From Sphingomonadaceae bacterium OTU29LAMAA1 (GTDB lineage: Bacteria; Pseudomonadota; Alphaproteobacteria; Sphingomonadales; Sphingomonadaceae): a DNA stretch of 64,000 nucleotides. The stretch spans positions 2,797,001-2,861,000 of the forward strand of contig CP099617.1 in NCBI GenBank assembly GCA_024072375.1, given 5' to 3'. This document shows, piece after piece, positions 45,606 to 55,516 of the stretch; positions within the stretch are counted from its first letter, which is position 1, and every line of letters begins with the position of its first letter. The notes beneath the pieces are model-generated. The model saw nothing but the letters and a program-made list of their open reading frames with translations. It was not told where the DNA came from and ran no database searches. A program made the translations under genes and the position numbers.

Positions 45606-46460
45606 TCAGGGCGTCCGACGGACCGCTGGCAAAACGTCGCACACCGTTGCTCCGCCAAGCGATACCGTTGGCGCCTCCGGATTTTCGCGGCGTGCTACTG
45701 CCGCGGCGAAGCGCGGGTTATCGGCGCTGCGATACTGGAAATGCGGTCGCTCGCCCGCAGGCAAATCGCTCGCCAGCCGCACCGTGGCGATCGGGACTCT
45801 CTCACCCGGAGTGGCATACATCCCCATCGCCGCCTCGCTTCGTGGCAGGGCGGACAGATATTGCATGCCCTCTACGATCCGTCCGACGACGGTGTAGTTG
45901 CGATCCAGCCGGCGTGCCGATTGGCCGATCGGCGTGAACAGTTCCGCCCCCGATCCCGTGCTCGGCAGCGCGTCCCGTGCTACGCCTACCATGCCGTAAC
46001 AATGCGTCAGCCATGCCTGCGTGCCGTTGGTCGCCACCGGCCAGCCATCCGCCGTGATGCCGCTTGCAGTGGAATAGCCGTCCGCCTGTGCCATCCGCAC
46101 TGCAGGGCTGAAGTTCGCGATCTCGAACTCGGCGGCGGGCCGGTCCGTGACCCCCGCCGGCAATGGTTTCTTCTCGGTCGCGTCGCCCCATTGCGCGACC
46201 CAGTTCTCCTGCACGCGGTACACGCTCGCCGCGTCCCACCAGCGCTTCCGTGCAAGCGTGCGAATATTGCCGACGTGGGCCGGTGCCATCGCCGCAGCCA
46301 GCCGGATCACGACCTGCTTGCCGTTCGCCAGCGTCATGACCAACAATTCGTCGTCGGGGACGGCCCGCCAATCGCCGATGACCGGATCGGCAGGCGCGGT
46401 GGCGCCTTGAGGAGCGGTTTGCGGCAAGGCCGCGGCGACGAGAAAAAGCAGGCTGAGCAT
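45606..46460 (-). CDS. Cyclophilin-type peptidyl-prolyl isomerase, exported
   Basis: This 284-residue protein has a signal peptide (LSLLFLVAAALPQTAPQG) and a divergent cyclophilin domain: LANGKQVVIRLAAAMAPAHV, then NIRTLARKRWWDAASVYRVQ, HCYGMVGVARD and a RNYTVVGRIVEGMQYL stretch. Cyclophilins isomerise proline peptide bonds and assist folding in the periplasm. It has insertions between the conserved blocks compared with PpiA, so activity is not certain. It is convergent with the lipid-importer operon, and its start is 88 bp from the tRNA-Ser. Confidence 0.82.
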   Translation of the reverse strand: MLSLLFLVAAALPQTAPQGATAPADPVIGDWRAVPDDELLVMTLANGKQVVIRLAAAMAPAHVGNIRTLARKRWWDAASVYRVQENWVAQWGDATEKKPLPAGVTDRPAAEFEIANFSPAVRMAQADGYSTASGITADGWPVATNGTQAWLTHCYGMVGVARDALPSTGSGAELFTPIGQSARRLDRNYTVVGRIVEGMQYLSALPRSEAAMGMYATPGERVPIATVRLASDLPAGERPHFQYRSADNPRFAAAVARRENPEAPTVSLGGATVCDVLPAVRRTP

Positions 46461-46548
46461 AACGCGGCAGACTGACGTAACCCGCGGACATGCGCAATCA
46501 CTTGCAGGCCACGACCGGACAGGCTAGGCGCGCCCTTCCAGGATATGC

Positions 46549-46639
46549 GGAGCGGTGGCCGAGTGGTCGAAGGCGCTCGCCTGGAAAGTGAGTATACGCC
46601 AAAAGCGTATCGAGGGTTCGAATCCCTCCCGCTCCGCCA
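46549..46639 (+). tRNA. tRNA-Ser (anticodon GGA)
   Basis: A 91-nt tRNA with encoded CCA. The acceptor stem GGAGCGG/CCGCTCC has discriminator G at 46636. The anticodon stem is CTCGC/GTGAG with anticodon GGA at 46583-46585, there is a long variable arm (TACGCC-AAAA-GGCGTA-like pairing), and the T arm reads GAGGG-TTCGAAT-CCCTC. It reads UCC/UCU serine codons. tRNA-Ser genes are frequent integration sites, and the accessory region begins immediately downstream. Confidence 0.97.
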
Positions 46640-47321
46640 CCTAGTCACAGACATCGGATCTCCGCGAGAAAATGCGCGCGAAGCGGCGCAGAACCGCGCG
46701 TATCTGTGACATATCCGTACTGCAGAGATCCGAGTCAGGCATAAAAATGCTCGATTCGGCCTCTGATTCTCTGCGGCTCAGGGGCGCAGTACCGAACCGA
46801 TATGTCCGCACGATCCCCTTTTGGACCCTCATCAGTGCATCCGCCAAGCCGTGCCTGCCCGCACGCCCATTTCCCTGATCAGCGATGTTTTACAGGGATC
46901 TTTTCCGTGTTTTCCGTCGTCGGCTTGATCGCGGGTACGTGGAACCCGCGCAATTCCTCGCGTGTCATTGGAAATTCCCTGGACCGAAGAACAGGGAAAT
47001 CATTCTCGATTCCTTGGATAATGGAAGTAGATCATCAAGAATGATGGTCGGATCAGAGTATTCAAAGCTGCTTCCCGGTATGTCTGATTGACAACAAAAG
47101 TCTACTATGCTGAGTTAGCTGATCATTCAGCTTTGTTGGCGTAGCTGTCATGGTCGAAGGTGCGAGCCTTCCCCGAAGAATAGATGGCTGAAGTGTTTTG
47201 ACACTATGCCTGAAGGACAGCGGGTTCACATGACAATCGTACGGACCACACGGTTCGGCGAGCGGGTGATCACGCGCAATGTCGCTGCACCTGCTTGTCC
47301 TCCGTGTGTTGGAGACCAGAT
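46640..47321. other. 682-bp junction with short inverted repeats and no firm gene
   Basis: The segment contains alternating TTTCCCTG (46870-46877), CAGGGA (46893-46898), TTCCCTG (46975-46981) and CAGGGAAA (46992-46999). It also has a hairpin CGCGGGT/ACCCGCG at 46930-46950. Short frames here (for example 46885-47091) lack start signals and domain features. It looks like decayed or regulatory DNA upstream of the methylase gene. Confidence 0.5.
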
Positions 47322-48692
47322 ATGCCTCGTGCAAAGATGAAACCCGTCGACAAGTCGCTCGGCAACGCCTGCGCCGCGCTCGAGCACAAGCTCGGACCTA
47401 TTCTATACCGGAGCGTGACGAGCATTCGCGGCTATGACGGTCACGCCCGCAAACATCCCGAGAAACAGATCATCCAGCTGATGGCGTCGATGACGCAGTT
47501 CGGATTTGCCATGCCACTGCTTGTCGATGAGGCCGGTGTCCTCATCGTGGGTCACGCCCGCTTTGAGGCGGCAGGCCGGCTCAGCCTTGCCGAGGTACCG
47601 GTCATCGTAGCGGACCATTGGTCGGCAGCGCAGGTGAAGGCCTACCGACTGGCGGACAATCAGCTTGCGCGCCATGCAACCTGGGACGAGCGTCTGCTGC
47701 GCATCGAAATCCAGAGCATCATCGACCTCGACGAAGTGTCGGTCGAGGTGATCGGCTGGGAGACAGCCGAGATCGATGTGCTGCTGGCCGACACTGGCAT
47801 CGACGACAGCGACCCCGACGATGATATGCCTGTAGAAGATGCTCTCGTCGTCGCCCTTCCTGGCGACCTGTGGCTGCTGGGCAAACACCGGCTGCTGTGT
47901 GGCACATCGCTGGAACCGGAAAACTGGTCCCGGCTGATGGCTGGCGCACAGGCCGCGATGGTGCTGACCGACGCTCCGTTCAATGTTCCGGTGAACGGCC
48001 ATGTGTCAGGAAGCGGGCGCCACACGGAATTTGCCATGGCGTCGGGCGAGATGTCCGAAGCTGAATTCATGAAGTTCAACGAGACGTACCTCAGGAACAT
48101 GGCAGCGCATCTGAAGGACGGCGCCATTGTCATGGCTTTCATGGACCACAAGCACCTCTACGAGCTGATGTCCGCTGGACGCGCTGCAGGACTGCACCAC
48201 CTCAACCTGTGCGTTTGGGCCAAGACGAACGGTGGGATGGGTAGCCTCTATCGCTCGCAGCACGAACTGGTGCTGGTGCTGAAACATGGCAAGGCGCCGC
48301 ATACAAACACGGTGCAGCTGGGAAAGCACGGCCGCTATCGCACGAACGTCTGGAGCCATGCTGGTGCCAACAGCTTCAGCTCCAGCCGCGATGCAGATCT
48401 CGCCGCACACCCGACGGTAAAACCCGTTGGCTTGCTGGCCGAGGCTATTCGCGATGTCACCCGCCACGGTGAAATCGTGCTTGATGCCTTCTCCGGCTCG
48501 GGCAGCACCATCCTTGCCTGCGAGCGGACAAGGCGGATCGGCTACGCGGTCGAGATCGAGCCAAAGTACATCGATGTCGCCATCCGTCGCTGGCAAGCGA
48601 TGACAGGCGAGCAAGCCATTCTGGAAGGGTCGGGGCAAACCTTTGCCGATGCCGCCGCCGAGCGTCACGCTCCTGCAGCCCTGGCGGCGTGA
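47322..48692 (+). CDS. ParB-domain / DNA methyltransferase fusion
   Basis: This 456-residue protein starts with ATG after a GGAG site. Residues ~27-130 are a ParB/Sulfiredoxin-like N-domain (ARKHPEKQIIQLMASMTQFG, VGHARFEAAGRL, YRLADNQLA). Residues ~175-440 are a class beta N4/N6 aminomethyltransferase: catalytic motif IV first (DAPF at 217-220), HPTVKPV, then the SAM-binding DAFSGSGST. The usual motif IV is DPPY, so DAPF is a variant. Similar fusions occur beside DUF5681 and terminase genes in alphaproteobacterial elements. It may methylate the element's DNA or be a degraded relative. Confidence 0.88.
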   Translation: MPRAKMKPVDKSLGNACAALEHKLGPILYRSVTSIRGYDGHARKHPEKQIIQLMASMTQFGFAMPLLVDEAGVLIVGHARFEAAGRLSLAEVPVIVADHWSAAQVKAYRLADNQLARHATWDERLLRIEIQSIIDLDEVSVEVIGWETAEIDVLLADTGIDDSDPDDDMPVEDALVVALPGDLWLLGKHRLLCGTSLEPENWSRLMAGAQAAMVLTDAPFNVPVNGHVSGSGRHTEFAMASGEMSEAEFMKFNETYLRNMAAHLKDGAIVMAFMDHKHLYELMSAGRAAGLHHLNLCVWAKTNGGMGSLYRSQHELVLVLKHGKAPHTNTVQLGKHGRYRTNVWSHAGANSFSSSRDADLAAHPTVKPVGLLAEAIRDVTRHGEIVLDAFSGSGSTILACERTRRIGYAVEIEPKYIDVAIRRWQAMTGEQAILEGSGQTFADAAAERHAPAALAA

Positions 48693-48775
48693 AGATTACC
48701 TCACCGAATTAATACCTGTGCAATCGGTCGTATGGCTTGGTTCTTTGCACAGGGATGACCTCATGGAGATTTTCG

Positions 48776-49384
48776 ATGCCTATCGTTCCCTCTCGATCCC
48801 TGCGCGTGTCGGCCCCGGCAACATCGGTGCATCGCCCCGATATCGTAGCGCGCCCTCGCGTTCGCCAACGCAGTCTTGCCGCCAACCCCGCTCCATCACC
48901 CGCTGCTGCTTCAGAGCCGGCGGTCGCGCCGGAACTGCATAAAGCAGCACCGGCATCCCCGCCAAAGGATGGCACTGCTGCTGGCTATGAGGTCGGCTAC
49001 GGTCGGCCGCCGAAGCACACGCGGTTCCGCAAAGGTCAGTCCGGCAACCCTAAGGGTCGCCCCAAAGGCGCCAAGGCTTTCAACACCATCGTCCGGGAGA
49101 CGCTGACGACGAAGCTGAGGGTCCGCACCGCCAAGGGGCGCAAGAACGTCACGCACGTGCAGGCGTTGATGATGCAGACCATCGAGAGCGCGCTCAAGGG
49201 CAGCAGGCAGGATCGCCATGAACTGCTGCGCTACTATCGTGACGCCGTGCCTGACGAGCCGCAGGCCCTTGCCGGCGATGCGCTGCCGAGCAACGCCGAG
49301 GCGGAGGATACCGACGCGCATGACCGCGCCATCCTCGAGCGGTTGCGTGTAAGCATCATCGCCGAAGCGGAAGACGAACAATGA
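48776..49384 (+). CDS. DUF5681-domain protein
   Basis: This 202-residue protein has an N-terminal low-complexity Ala/Pro stretch. At about residues 70-100 comes the DUF5681 hallmark YEVGYGRPPKHTRFRKGQSG followed by NPKGRPKGAK, then a helical tail. The basic glycine-rich motif looks like nucleic-acid binding. The domain is nearly always found just before large terminase subunits, so it may act as a small-terminase-like DNA-recognition partner; that is inference. GGAG before ATG 48776 sets the start, and the ATGA overlap couples it to the terminase. Confidence 0.82.
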   Translation: MPIVPSRSLRVSAPATSVHRPDIVARPRVRQRSLAANPAPSPAAASEPAVAPELHKAAPASPPKDGTAAGYEVGYGRPPKHTRFRKGQSGNPKGRPKGAKAFNTIVRETLTTKLRVRTAKGRKNVTHVQALMMQTIESALKGSRQDRHELLRYYRDAVPDEPQALAGDALPSNAEAEDTDAHDRAILERLRVSIIAEAEDEQ

Positions 49385-50838
49385 GCAATGTTCTCGATGC
49401 CGCTATGCGGCAGCAGTTCGACCTGTTCCTCATGCGCGTGTTCGGCGACCTGCACCACGGCGCCGAGCCACTGCACCTCGCCTGGTATCTGCGCGCCATC
49501 TGTCATGCCTCGACCGAGGCGTGTGCCCGCCCGGGTGCACGGCTGGTGATCAACGTGCCGCCGCGGCACCTGAAATCCGTTGCGACGTCGGTCGCGCTAA
49601 CGGCGTGGCTGCTCGGACGCGATCCCCACGTCAGGATCATGGTTGCAACCTACAGCCAGGATCTTGCCCGGCTGCACGCGACACAATGCCGCACCATCAT
49701 GCAGACGGCATGGTACCGGCGCTTGTTCCCCAACACCGTCATCGCCGATGATGGCAACCGCATGCTCGAGATCGTCACCACCAGGGGAGGCGGCCGCAAG
49801 GCCGTGTCTGTGGGCGGCAGCGTCACAGGACACGGCGCCGACATCATCATCGTCGATGATTGCCTGAAAGCAGACGATGCTCGCAGCGAAGCCAAACGGC
49901 ACGAGGCGAAGGAATGGTTCAACGGCACGCTCGCGACGCGTCTCAACGATGTCGGGGGCGGTGCGATCATCTCGATCTCGCAGCGGCTGCACGAGGACGA
50001 TCTGGCCGCGCACCTTCTCGACAAGGGTTACGAGCTGCTCTGCCTGCCGGCGATCGCCGAGCGCAATGAGCGGATCGCGATCGGTCCGGAACAATGGCAC
50101 CACCGCCGGGTCGGCGATCTGCTCGACCGTCCGGGGATCACCCGCGAGGTTCTTGAGGGTGAACGACGCAACCTCGGCGTGCAGGTCTATTCGTCGCAGT
50201 TCCAGCAGAACCCCGTCGCCCCTGAAGGCAACGTCATTCGGATGGAGTGGTTCGGCAGCTACGAGGAGGCGCTCGAGCGCGATAGCTATTTCAAGGTCGT
50301 GCAGAGCTGGGACACCGCATTGAGCGATCAACCGACGGCCGACTTCTCGGTATGCACCACCTGGGGATATACCGGGGGCAAGTGGCATCTGCTCGATGTC
50401 TTCCGGCAGCGGCTTGCCTTTCCGGATCTCAAGCGCGCGGTGCTACGCCTGAACCGGCAGTGGCAGCCCGATGAGGTCATCATCGAGGATGCAGGTACGG
50501 GTAAGTCTTTGTGGCAGGAATTCCGTGCCAGTGGCGAGCTGCGTCCCGTCATGTGGTCGGTCACGCAAAGTAAGGAAGAGCGTCTCGTCGGCGTGACTGC
50601 CCAGCTGGAGGCCGGGATATGCGTGCTACCCACGGAAGCACCTTGGCTGGCCGATCTACACCGCGAACTGAGAGCCTTTCCCTTTGGCCGGAACGACGAT
50701 CAGGTCGACAGCCTGACGCAATTCTTGGAGTACTTCCTGCGCCGCGCGCCATGGCTCCTCGTCGAGCGGGATGAAACGGGACGCCCGCTACGGATCAATC
50801 GGCCCAGCCGCATTCAGCGCCGCTCGCGGCTGGGATGA
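49381..50838 (+). CDS. Phage-type large terminase subunit
   Basis: This 485-residue protein has the ATPase motor with a variant Walker A (PPRHLKS at residues 60-66), Walker B IIIVDDC and the coupling motif ISISQRLHEDD. The RNase H-like nuclease follows with Asp residues in VQSWDTALSD, VIIEDAGTGKSLW and the final FPFGRNDDQVDS. Both catalytic centres look intact. Terminases cut and package phage DNA, but there are no portal, capsid or tail genes near, so it belongs to a remnant or to a satellite that borrows another phage's capsid. Confidence 0.9.
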   Translation: MSNVLDAAMRQQFDLFLMRVFGDLHHGAEPLHLAWYLRAICHASTEACARPGARLVINVPPRHLKSVATSVALTAWLLGRDPHVRIMVATYSQDLARLHATQCRTIMQTAWYRRLFPNTVIADDGNRMLEIVTTRGGGRKAVSVGGSVTGHGADIIIVDDCLKADDARSEAKRHEAKEWFNGTLATRLNDVGGGAIISISQRLHEDDLAAHLLDKGYELLCLPAIAERNERIAIGPEQWHHRRVGDLLDRPGITREVLEGERRNLGVQVYSSQFQQNPVAPEGNVIRMEWFGSYEEALERDSYFKVVQSWDTALSDQPTADFSVCTTWGYTGGKWHLLDVFRQRLAFPDLKRAVLRLNRQWQPDEVIIEDAGTGKSLWQEFRASGELRPVMWSVTQSKEERLVGVTAQLEAGICVLPTEAPWLADLHRELRAFPFGRNDDQVDSLTQFLEYFLRRAPWLLVERDETGRPLRINRPSRIQRRSRLG

Positions 50839-50848
50839 CTGCAGCCGC

Positions 50849-51271
50849 CTAGCTCCCCGCCGGGAGGAGTTCGGCGCTGGTCAGGGTCTCGCCCTCGAAG
50901 ACGCAGGCAGCGGTTGCATCAATGGGGAGACCCAGCCCGTTCTTCGCAGTCAATCCGACAGTAAAGCGCGCGCGCATCCCGTCGGTATGGAAGGTGGTAT
51001 CGGTAAAGGTGTGGAAGTCAGCTGACCGGGGCTGCGCGAGCATCGGCGTAATGGCATCCATGCACGCGCTTGCCGCGGTCCCCTTGTTGAGCGGCCCTGC
51101 AACTACTTCTTCAGGCGAGGCCGCCTGTGTGTTGGAAGCTGTGGTATCGGGAGCCGTATTGGCAAGTCGGAACATGACGATGCCAAGGCAAACAAGGATC
51201 GTGATTATCACGACGTGCCACACCTGCCACCGTGGTCGACCGCGCGTTGCGGGTTCTTTATCCCTGGTCAT
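50849..51271 (-). CDS. Membrane-anchored protein of unknown function
   Basis: This 140-residue protein has a charged N-terminus (TRDKEPATRGRPRWQ), one hydrophobic helix (about 18-38: VWHVVIITILVCLGIVMF) and a ~100-residue extracytoplasmic part with two Cys residues (SACMDAI and AACVFEG) that could form a disulfide. No family is recognised. It is convergent with the terminase gene (10 bp apart) and divergent from the Xre gene. It could be an exported small lipoprotein-like or phage-exclusion protein, but nothing in the sequence proves this. Confidence 0.6.
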   Translation of the reverse strand: MTRDKEPATRGRPRWQVWHVVIITILVCLGIVMFRLANTAPDTTASNTQAASPEEVVAGPLNKGTAASACMDAITPMLAQPRSADFHTFTDTTFHTDGMRARFTVGLTAKNGLGLPIDATAACVFEGETLTSAELLPAGS

Positions 51272-51399
51272 AGTTCTCTCCGTCGACGATCAGTGACAAC
51301 ACCAATCCGCCAACGGCCGTACCAGTCAACTGGAATGTCACTGATCGTCTGTAGATTCATCATCGACAGGCGCGTCTGTATCGACGCGTGGACATATGC

Positions 51400-51591
51400 A
51401 TGCGCCTTGGTCAGAACGTTCGTCAGCTGCGCGAGGCCAAGGGCTGGAGCCAGGAAGATTATGCCGACCGCGCCGGCATCCACCGGACCTATGTCAGTGA
51501 CATCGAGCGTGGCCGTCGCAACCCTACCATTACCGTCGTCGAGAGGCTCGCACAGCCGTTGGGCGTGACAACGGGCAGCCTGCTCGACTGA
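51400..51591 (+). CDS. Xre-family helix-turn-helix regulator
   Basis: This 63-residue protein is one HTH_3 domain: RLGQNVRQLREAKGWSQED, YADRAGIHRTYVSDIERGRR and NPTITVVERLAQPLGVT. Such single-domain regulators resemble phage Cro or the controller (C) proteins of restriction-modification systems. It may control the methylase or the recombinase module. ATG 51400 is used; a GTG 12 bp upstream is possible. It is followed 61 bp later by a small unknown gene on the same strand. Confidence 0.85.
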   Translation: MRLGQNVRQLREAKGWSQEDYADRAGIHRTYVSDIERGRRNPTITVVERLAQPLGVTTGSLLD

Positions 51592-51652
51592 ACCAGCGAA
51601 GGTGAAAAGCTGCAGCTAGACTTGAGCTGTCACTTGGCCCCTCTGGGTGGAC

Positions 51653-51850
51653 ATGGCGGACGAGAGAAACGACCAGATCGAGCAGCTGCTGATAGCGGTG
51701 GCAGGGATCATGGAGGATGTCAGCGCGATGCTTTTGGACGCGAATAGCGCGTCTGTCGCTGCCCGGATTGAGATGGCGAGGCGGGCGGGCGAGCGGATCG
51801 CCATTCTAAGCGAAACTGCCGCCGCATTGTTTGACGCTGCGGGATCATGA
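51653..51850 (+). CDS. Small helical protein, unknown
   Basis: This 65-residue protein is predicted to be almost all amphipathic helix, with no hydrophobic membrane segment (DERNDQIEQLLIAVAGIMED, then ARIEMARRAGERIAILSETA). It lies downstream of the Xre regulator on the same strand and may be its partner. A GTG start 6 bp earlier is also possible. No known family was recognised, and coding status rests on frame, length and residue pattern. Confidence 0.5.
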   Translation: MADERNDQIEQLLIAVAGIMEDVSAMLLDANSASVAARIEMARRAGERIAILSETAAALFDAAGS

Positions 51851-52019
51851 TGCACGATTGGACCAGTTTCGGTCGGGCAGGAACACGGCCGCGTCTTGCT
51901 CGTGCGACCACAGGCTTGATCGGAAGGTTATCTGCCTCGAAGCTGCCAGCGTGTTGGCGGCCTGCCCAACGGTGATTATTGCCCTCCTTAGGCGTAGGAC
52001 GAGCTAGGCTGGTGAGGGA

Positions 52020-53680
<1,661 letters not shown>

Positions 53681-53684
<4 letters not shown>

Positions 53685-54097
53685 GCTGCTACCGCCTTCT
53701 TCTTGAGGCCGAAGAAGGCAGGGCCCGACCAGCGGGTGCCGGTGATTGCGCGGGCAACCTCGCTGAGCGAGCGCCATTCGCGCTCGTCCCAGCGGATCAC
53801 CTGATCCTCGCCAACGGTGACGACATGAACCCGGCCGTGCCACTCGCGCACCAGCCGCATGCCGGGCGTTGCCGCCTGTGTCCGGGTATGGCCGCGGCCA
53901 AGCTGGTCGAGCGTCTGGCCGGTGGTGCGCGCCAGGCCGGCGGAGGCGCGCGCCTGGATCTCCCAGGCGAGCGCCAGCCGCAGCATCTTCGGGCTGATCC
54001 TGGGCGCGGGGCTGCCGACAAGACTGCGCCATCGCTGGCGCAGGGCATCAGAGGAGAGCGTATCGAGCTCCGCGAGGGTGGCGGCCACCGCCATCAC
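53681..54097 (-). CDS. DUF2924 protein
   Basis: This 138-residue protein has the DUF2924 pattern: LRQRWRSLVGSPAPRISPKMLRLALAWEIQ in the first half (shown here only as family recognition by LRQRWRSL and PRISPKMLRLALAWEIQ), and PGMRLVREWHGRVHVV, WDEREWRSLSEVARAITGTRWSGPAFFGL in the second (from WDEREWRSLSEVARAI to WSGPAFFGLKKK). The second half resembles the RAMA/DUF4357-type DNA-associated fold. It is almost always found next to a serine recombinase and may help it bind DNA. Both ends overlap neighbours by ATGA. Confidence 0.9.
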
Positions 54098-54609
54098 GCC
54101 GCCCCGAGGATGCGGTAGCAGGTCATGCCATCGCGTTTGATCCGCTGGATGCTGTGGCCCTTCTTGCGCAGGCCGGTGATGGCGGCGCGGATGGTATGCG
54201 GCAGCCAGCCGGTAGCCGTCATCAACTCAGCGATCGGGACACCATCTTTTCGCGCCAGCAGCGCCAGCACGGTTGCGATCTTGGTCGGGGCTTTCTCGAC
54301 GTCGACGATCTCGGAAAGCTGCGCAGCGACGGCCTGACACGCATCCTCGTCTTCCGCGCTGACCCCGATTGCAGCCATACCGGCCGCGGTGATGAACACG
54401 CCGAAGCGCAGGTCGCCGTCTGTACGGTGCACGGCGGCCTGGTCGGTGGTTTCGCGCTCCACCACCAGCGCCTGCCGCACAAGCCCTGCGATGGCCTTGG
54501 TGATGCCGCCGCCGCGCTTGATGCTGGCGTGGAATGGCAGGACGCTGCCGTCGCCACGCTGGCAGGCGGCGGCAAGCAGGATGCGCTGGGTGTCACTCAA
54601 TGTGGTCAT
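54094..54609 (-). CDS. DUF3489 protein
   Basis: This 171-residue protein starts MTTLSDTQRILLAAACQRGD and ends with a winged-helix-like DUF3489 domain (about 100-170: KIATVLALLARKDGVPIAEL, then GWLPHTIRAAITGLRKKGH and a final YRI). It looks like a DNA-binding regulator and is the first gene of the recombinase operon. The start at 54609 follows from the conserved N-terminus; a 165-bp open stretch upstream has no such feature. It is divergent from the HU gene across 270 bp. Confidence 0.88.
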   Translation of the reverse strand: MTTLSDTQRILLAAACQRGDGSVLPFHASIKRGGGITKAIAGLVRQALVVERETTDQAAVHRTDGDLRFGVFITAAGMAAIGVSAEDEDACQAVAAQLSEIVDVEKAPTKIATVLALLARKDGVPIAELMTATGWLPHTIRAAITGLRKKGHSIQRIKRDGMTCYRILGAA

Positions 54610-54879
54610 GATGCTGTTCTCCGGCTCGGAGCAGCACCGATGCTGCCCCACCAGCCAGAGCCCCGGTGAGCAGCTCACCTGGGGCGATGCGGGGCGGCAT
54701 TGTGCCCCGCGGTTCATGTGATGACGCTGTCGCTCTGGTGCGCCATGAAGTCGAATGGAATGTGCAGCGGTCACGCAGATTGTCAGCGGTGAGTGCAGCT
54801 GTCCCGCAAGATCAAATCTGCCACGTCGCCTTGCGCACGGTTAGCCGCTAGGTGGCCGCTCCACCTGGAGACATGCACC

Positions 54880-55155
54880 ATGAATAACGCCGAACTCGCT
54901 GAAACCCTCGTTGCTGGCCATGCGATGTCCAAGGCCGATGCGCGCAAGGTTGTGGATGATCTGTTCGCTGCCATCGTCGCTGCCGCGCATAAGGGCGATG
55001 AAGTGTCGCTCTCGGGCTTCGGCAAGTTCAAGGTGAAGGACAGCCCGGCTCGCGAGGGGCGCAATCCTGCCAATGGCGAGACGATTCAGATCGCCGCATC
55101 GCGCAAGCTCGCCTTCGTACCTGCGAAGGCGGTCAAGGACGCCCTGAACGCTTGA
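54880..55155 (+). CDS. HU-family DNA-binding protein
   Basis: This 91-residue protein is a complete HU/IHF: helices (NAELAETLVAGHAMSKADAR), the VSLSGFGKFKVKDSPAREGR beta-arm start and the NPANGETIQIAASRKLAFVP arm with the Pro that intercalates in DNA. It bends DNA and could serve the recombinase synapse or compact the island DNA. The start at 54880 follows GGAG. A hairpin with a TTCTT tail lies 20 bp after the stop. Confidence 0.94.
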   Translation: MNNAELAETLVAGHAMSKADARKVVDDLFAAIVAAAHKGDEVSLSGFGKFKVKDSPAREGRNPANGETIQIAASRKLAFVPAKAVKDALNA

Positions 55156-55174
55156 TGCGATGACCACCGCAAGG

Positions 55175-55195
55175 CCGGCCTGACGGCCGGTTCTT
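55175..55195 (+). terminator. Intrinsic terminator candidate after the HU gene
   Basis: CCGGCC (55175-55180), loop TGAC, GGCCGG (55185-55190), then TTCTT. A short but fully GC stem, 20 bp behind the HU stop codon. Confidence 0.6.
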
Positions 55196-55378
55196 CATGG
55201 CAGCTCGACCTCTCCGCGACGGAGATGTCGAGCCTGGCCTTAGTGCGACCGCATCAAGGATGGTGGATCAAGCCTCGGGATCCCCATGACAGGGAAGGCA
55301 CCGACCGGTCATCCCATATACATCTGCCGTGACACAGCGTGCTGAGACAGGATCTTAACGACGGGTGGACCAGCAATC

Positions 55379-55516
55379 ATGCAAGAAGCTCTGACGTGTC
55401 TACTGACGGCACTCGAACTGCTGGATGCGCATGAGCAGTTTGCGGCTGCAGCGCAGCTTGATCACGTCATCCAGCAGGTTCAGGCAATCCTTCTTGCCCC
55501 ACCGGGCAGCGTGTAA
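55379..55516 (+). CDS. 45-residue acidic helical micro-protein
   Basis: A short frame from ATG 55379 to TAA 55516 encodes 45 residues with a regular helical pattern (ALTCLLTALELLDAHEQFAA, AAQLDHVIQQVQAILLAP). Its 3' end overlaps the end of the convergent PAS gene by 37 bp. I have seen small alphaproteobacterial proteins with a similar LD-x-A-LDH-style pattern, but could not name a family. There is no strong Shine-Dalgarno. Coding status is tentative. Confidence 0.4.
   Translation: MQEALTCLLTALELLDAHEQFAAAAQLDHVIQQVQAILLAPPGSV

Noticed and set aside
46885-47091. 68-codon frame in the island junction
   Set aside because: It has no Shine-Dalgarno, and its codons run through the inverted CCCTG/CAGGG boxes. 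It looks like a chance frame over repetitive intergenic DNA.
47087-47107. TTGACA box with a nearby TACTAT as a sigma-70 promoter of the methylase
   Set aside because: The distance between the boxes is only 9 bp, too short for a working promoter, and no better -10 lies at 16-18 bp.
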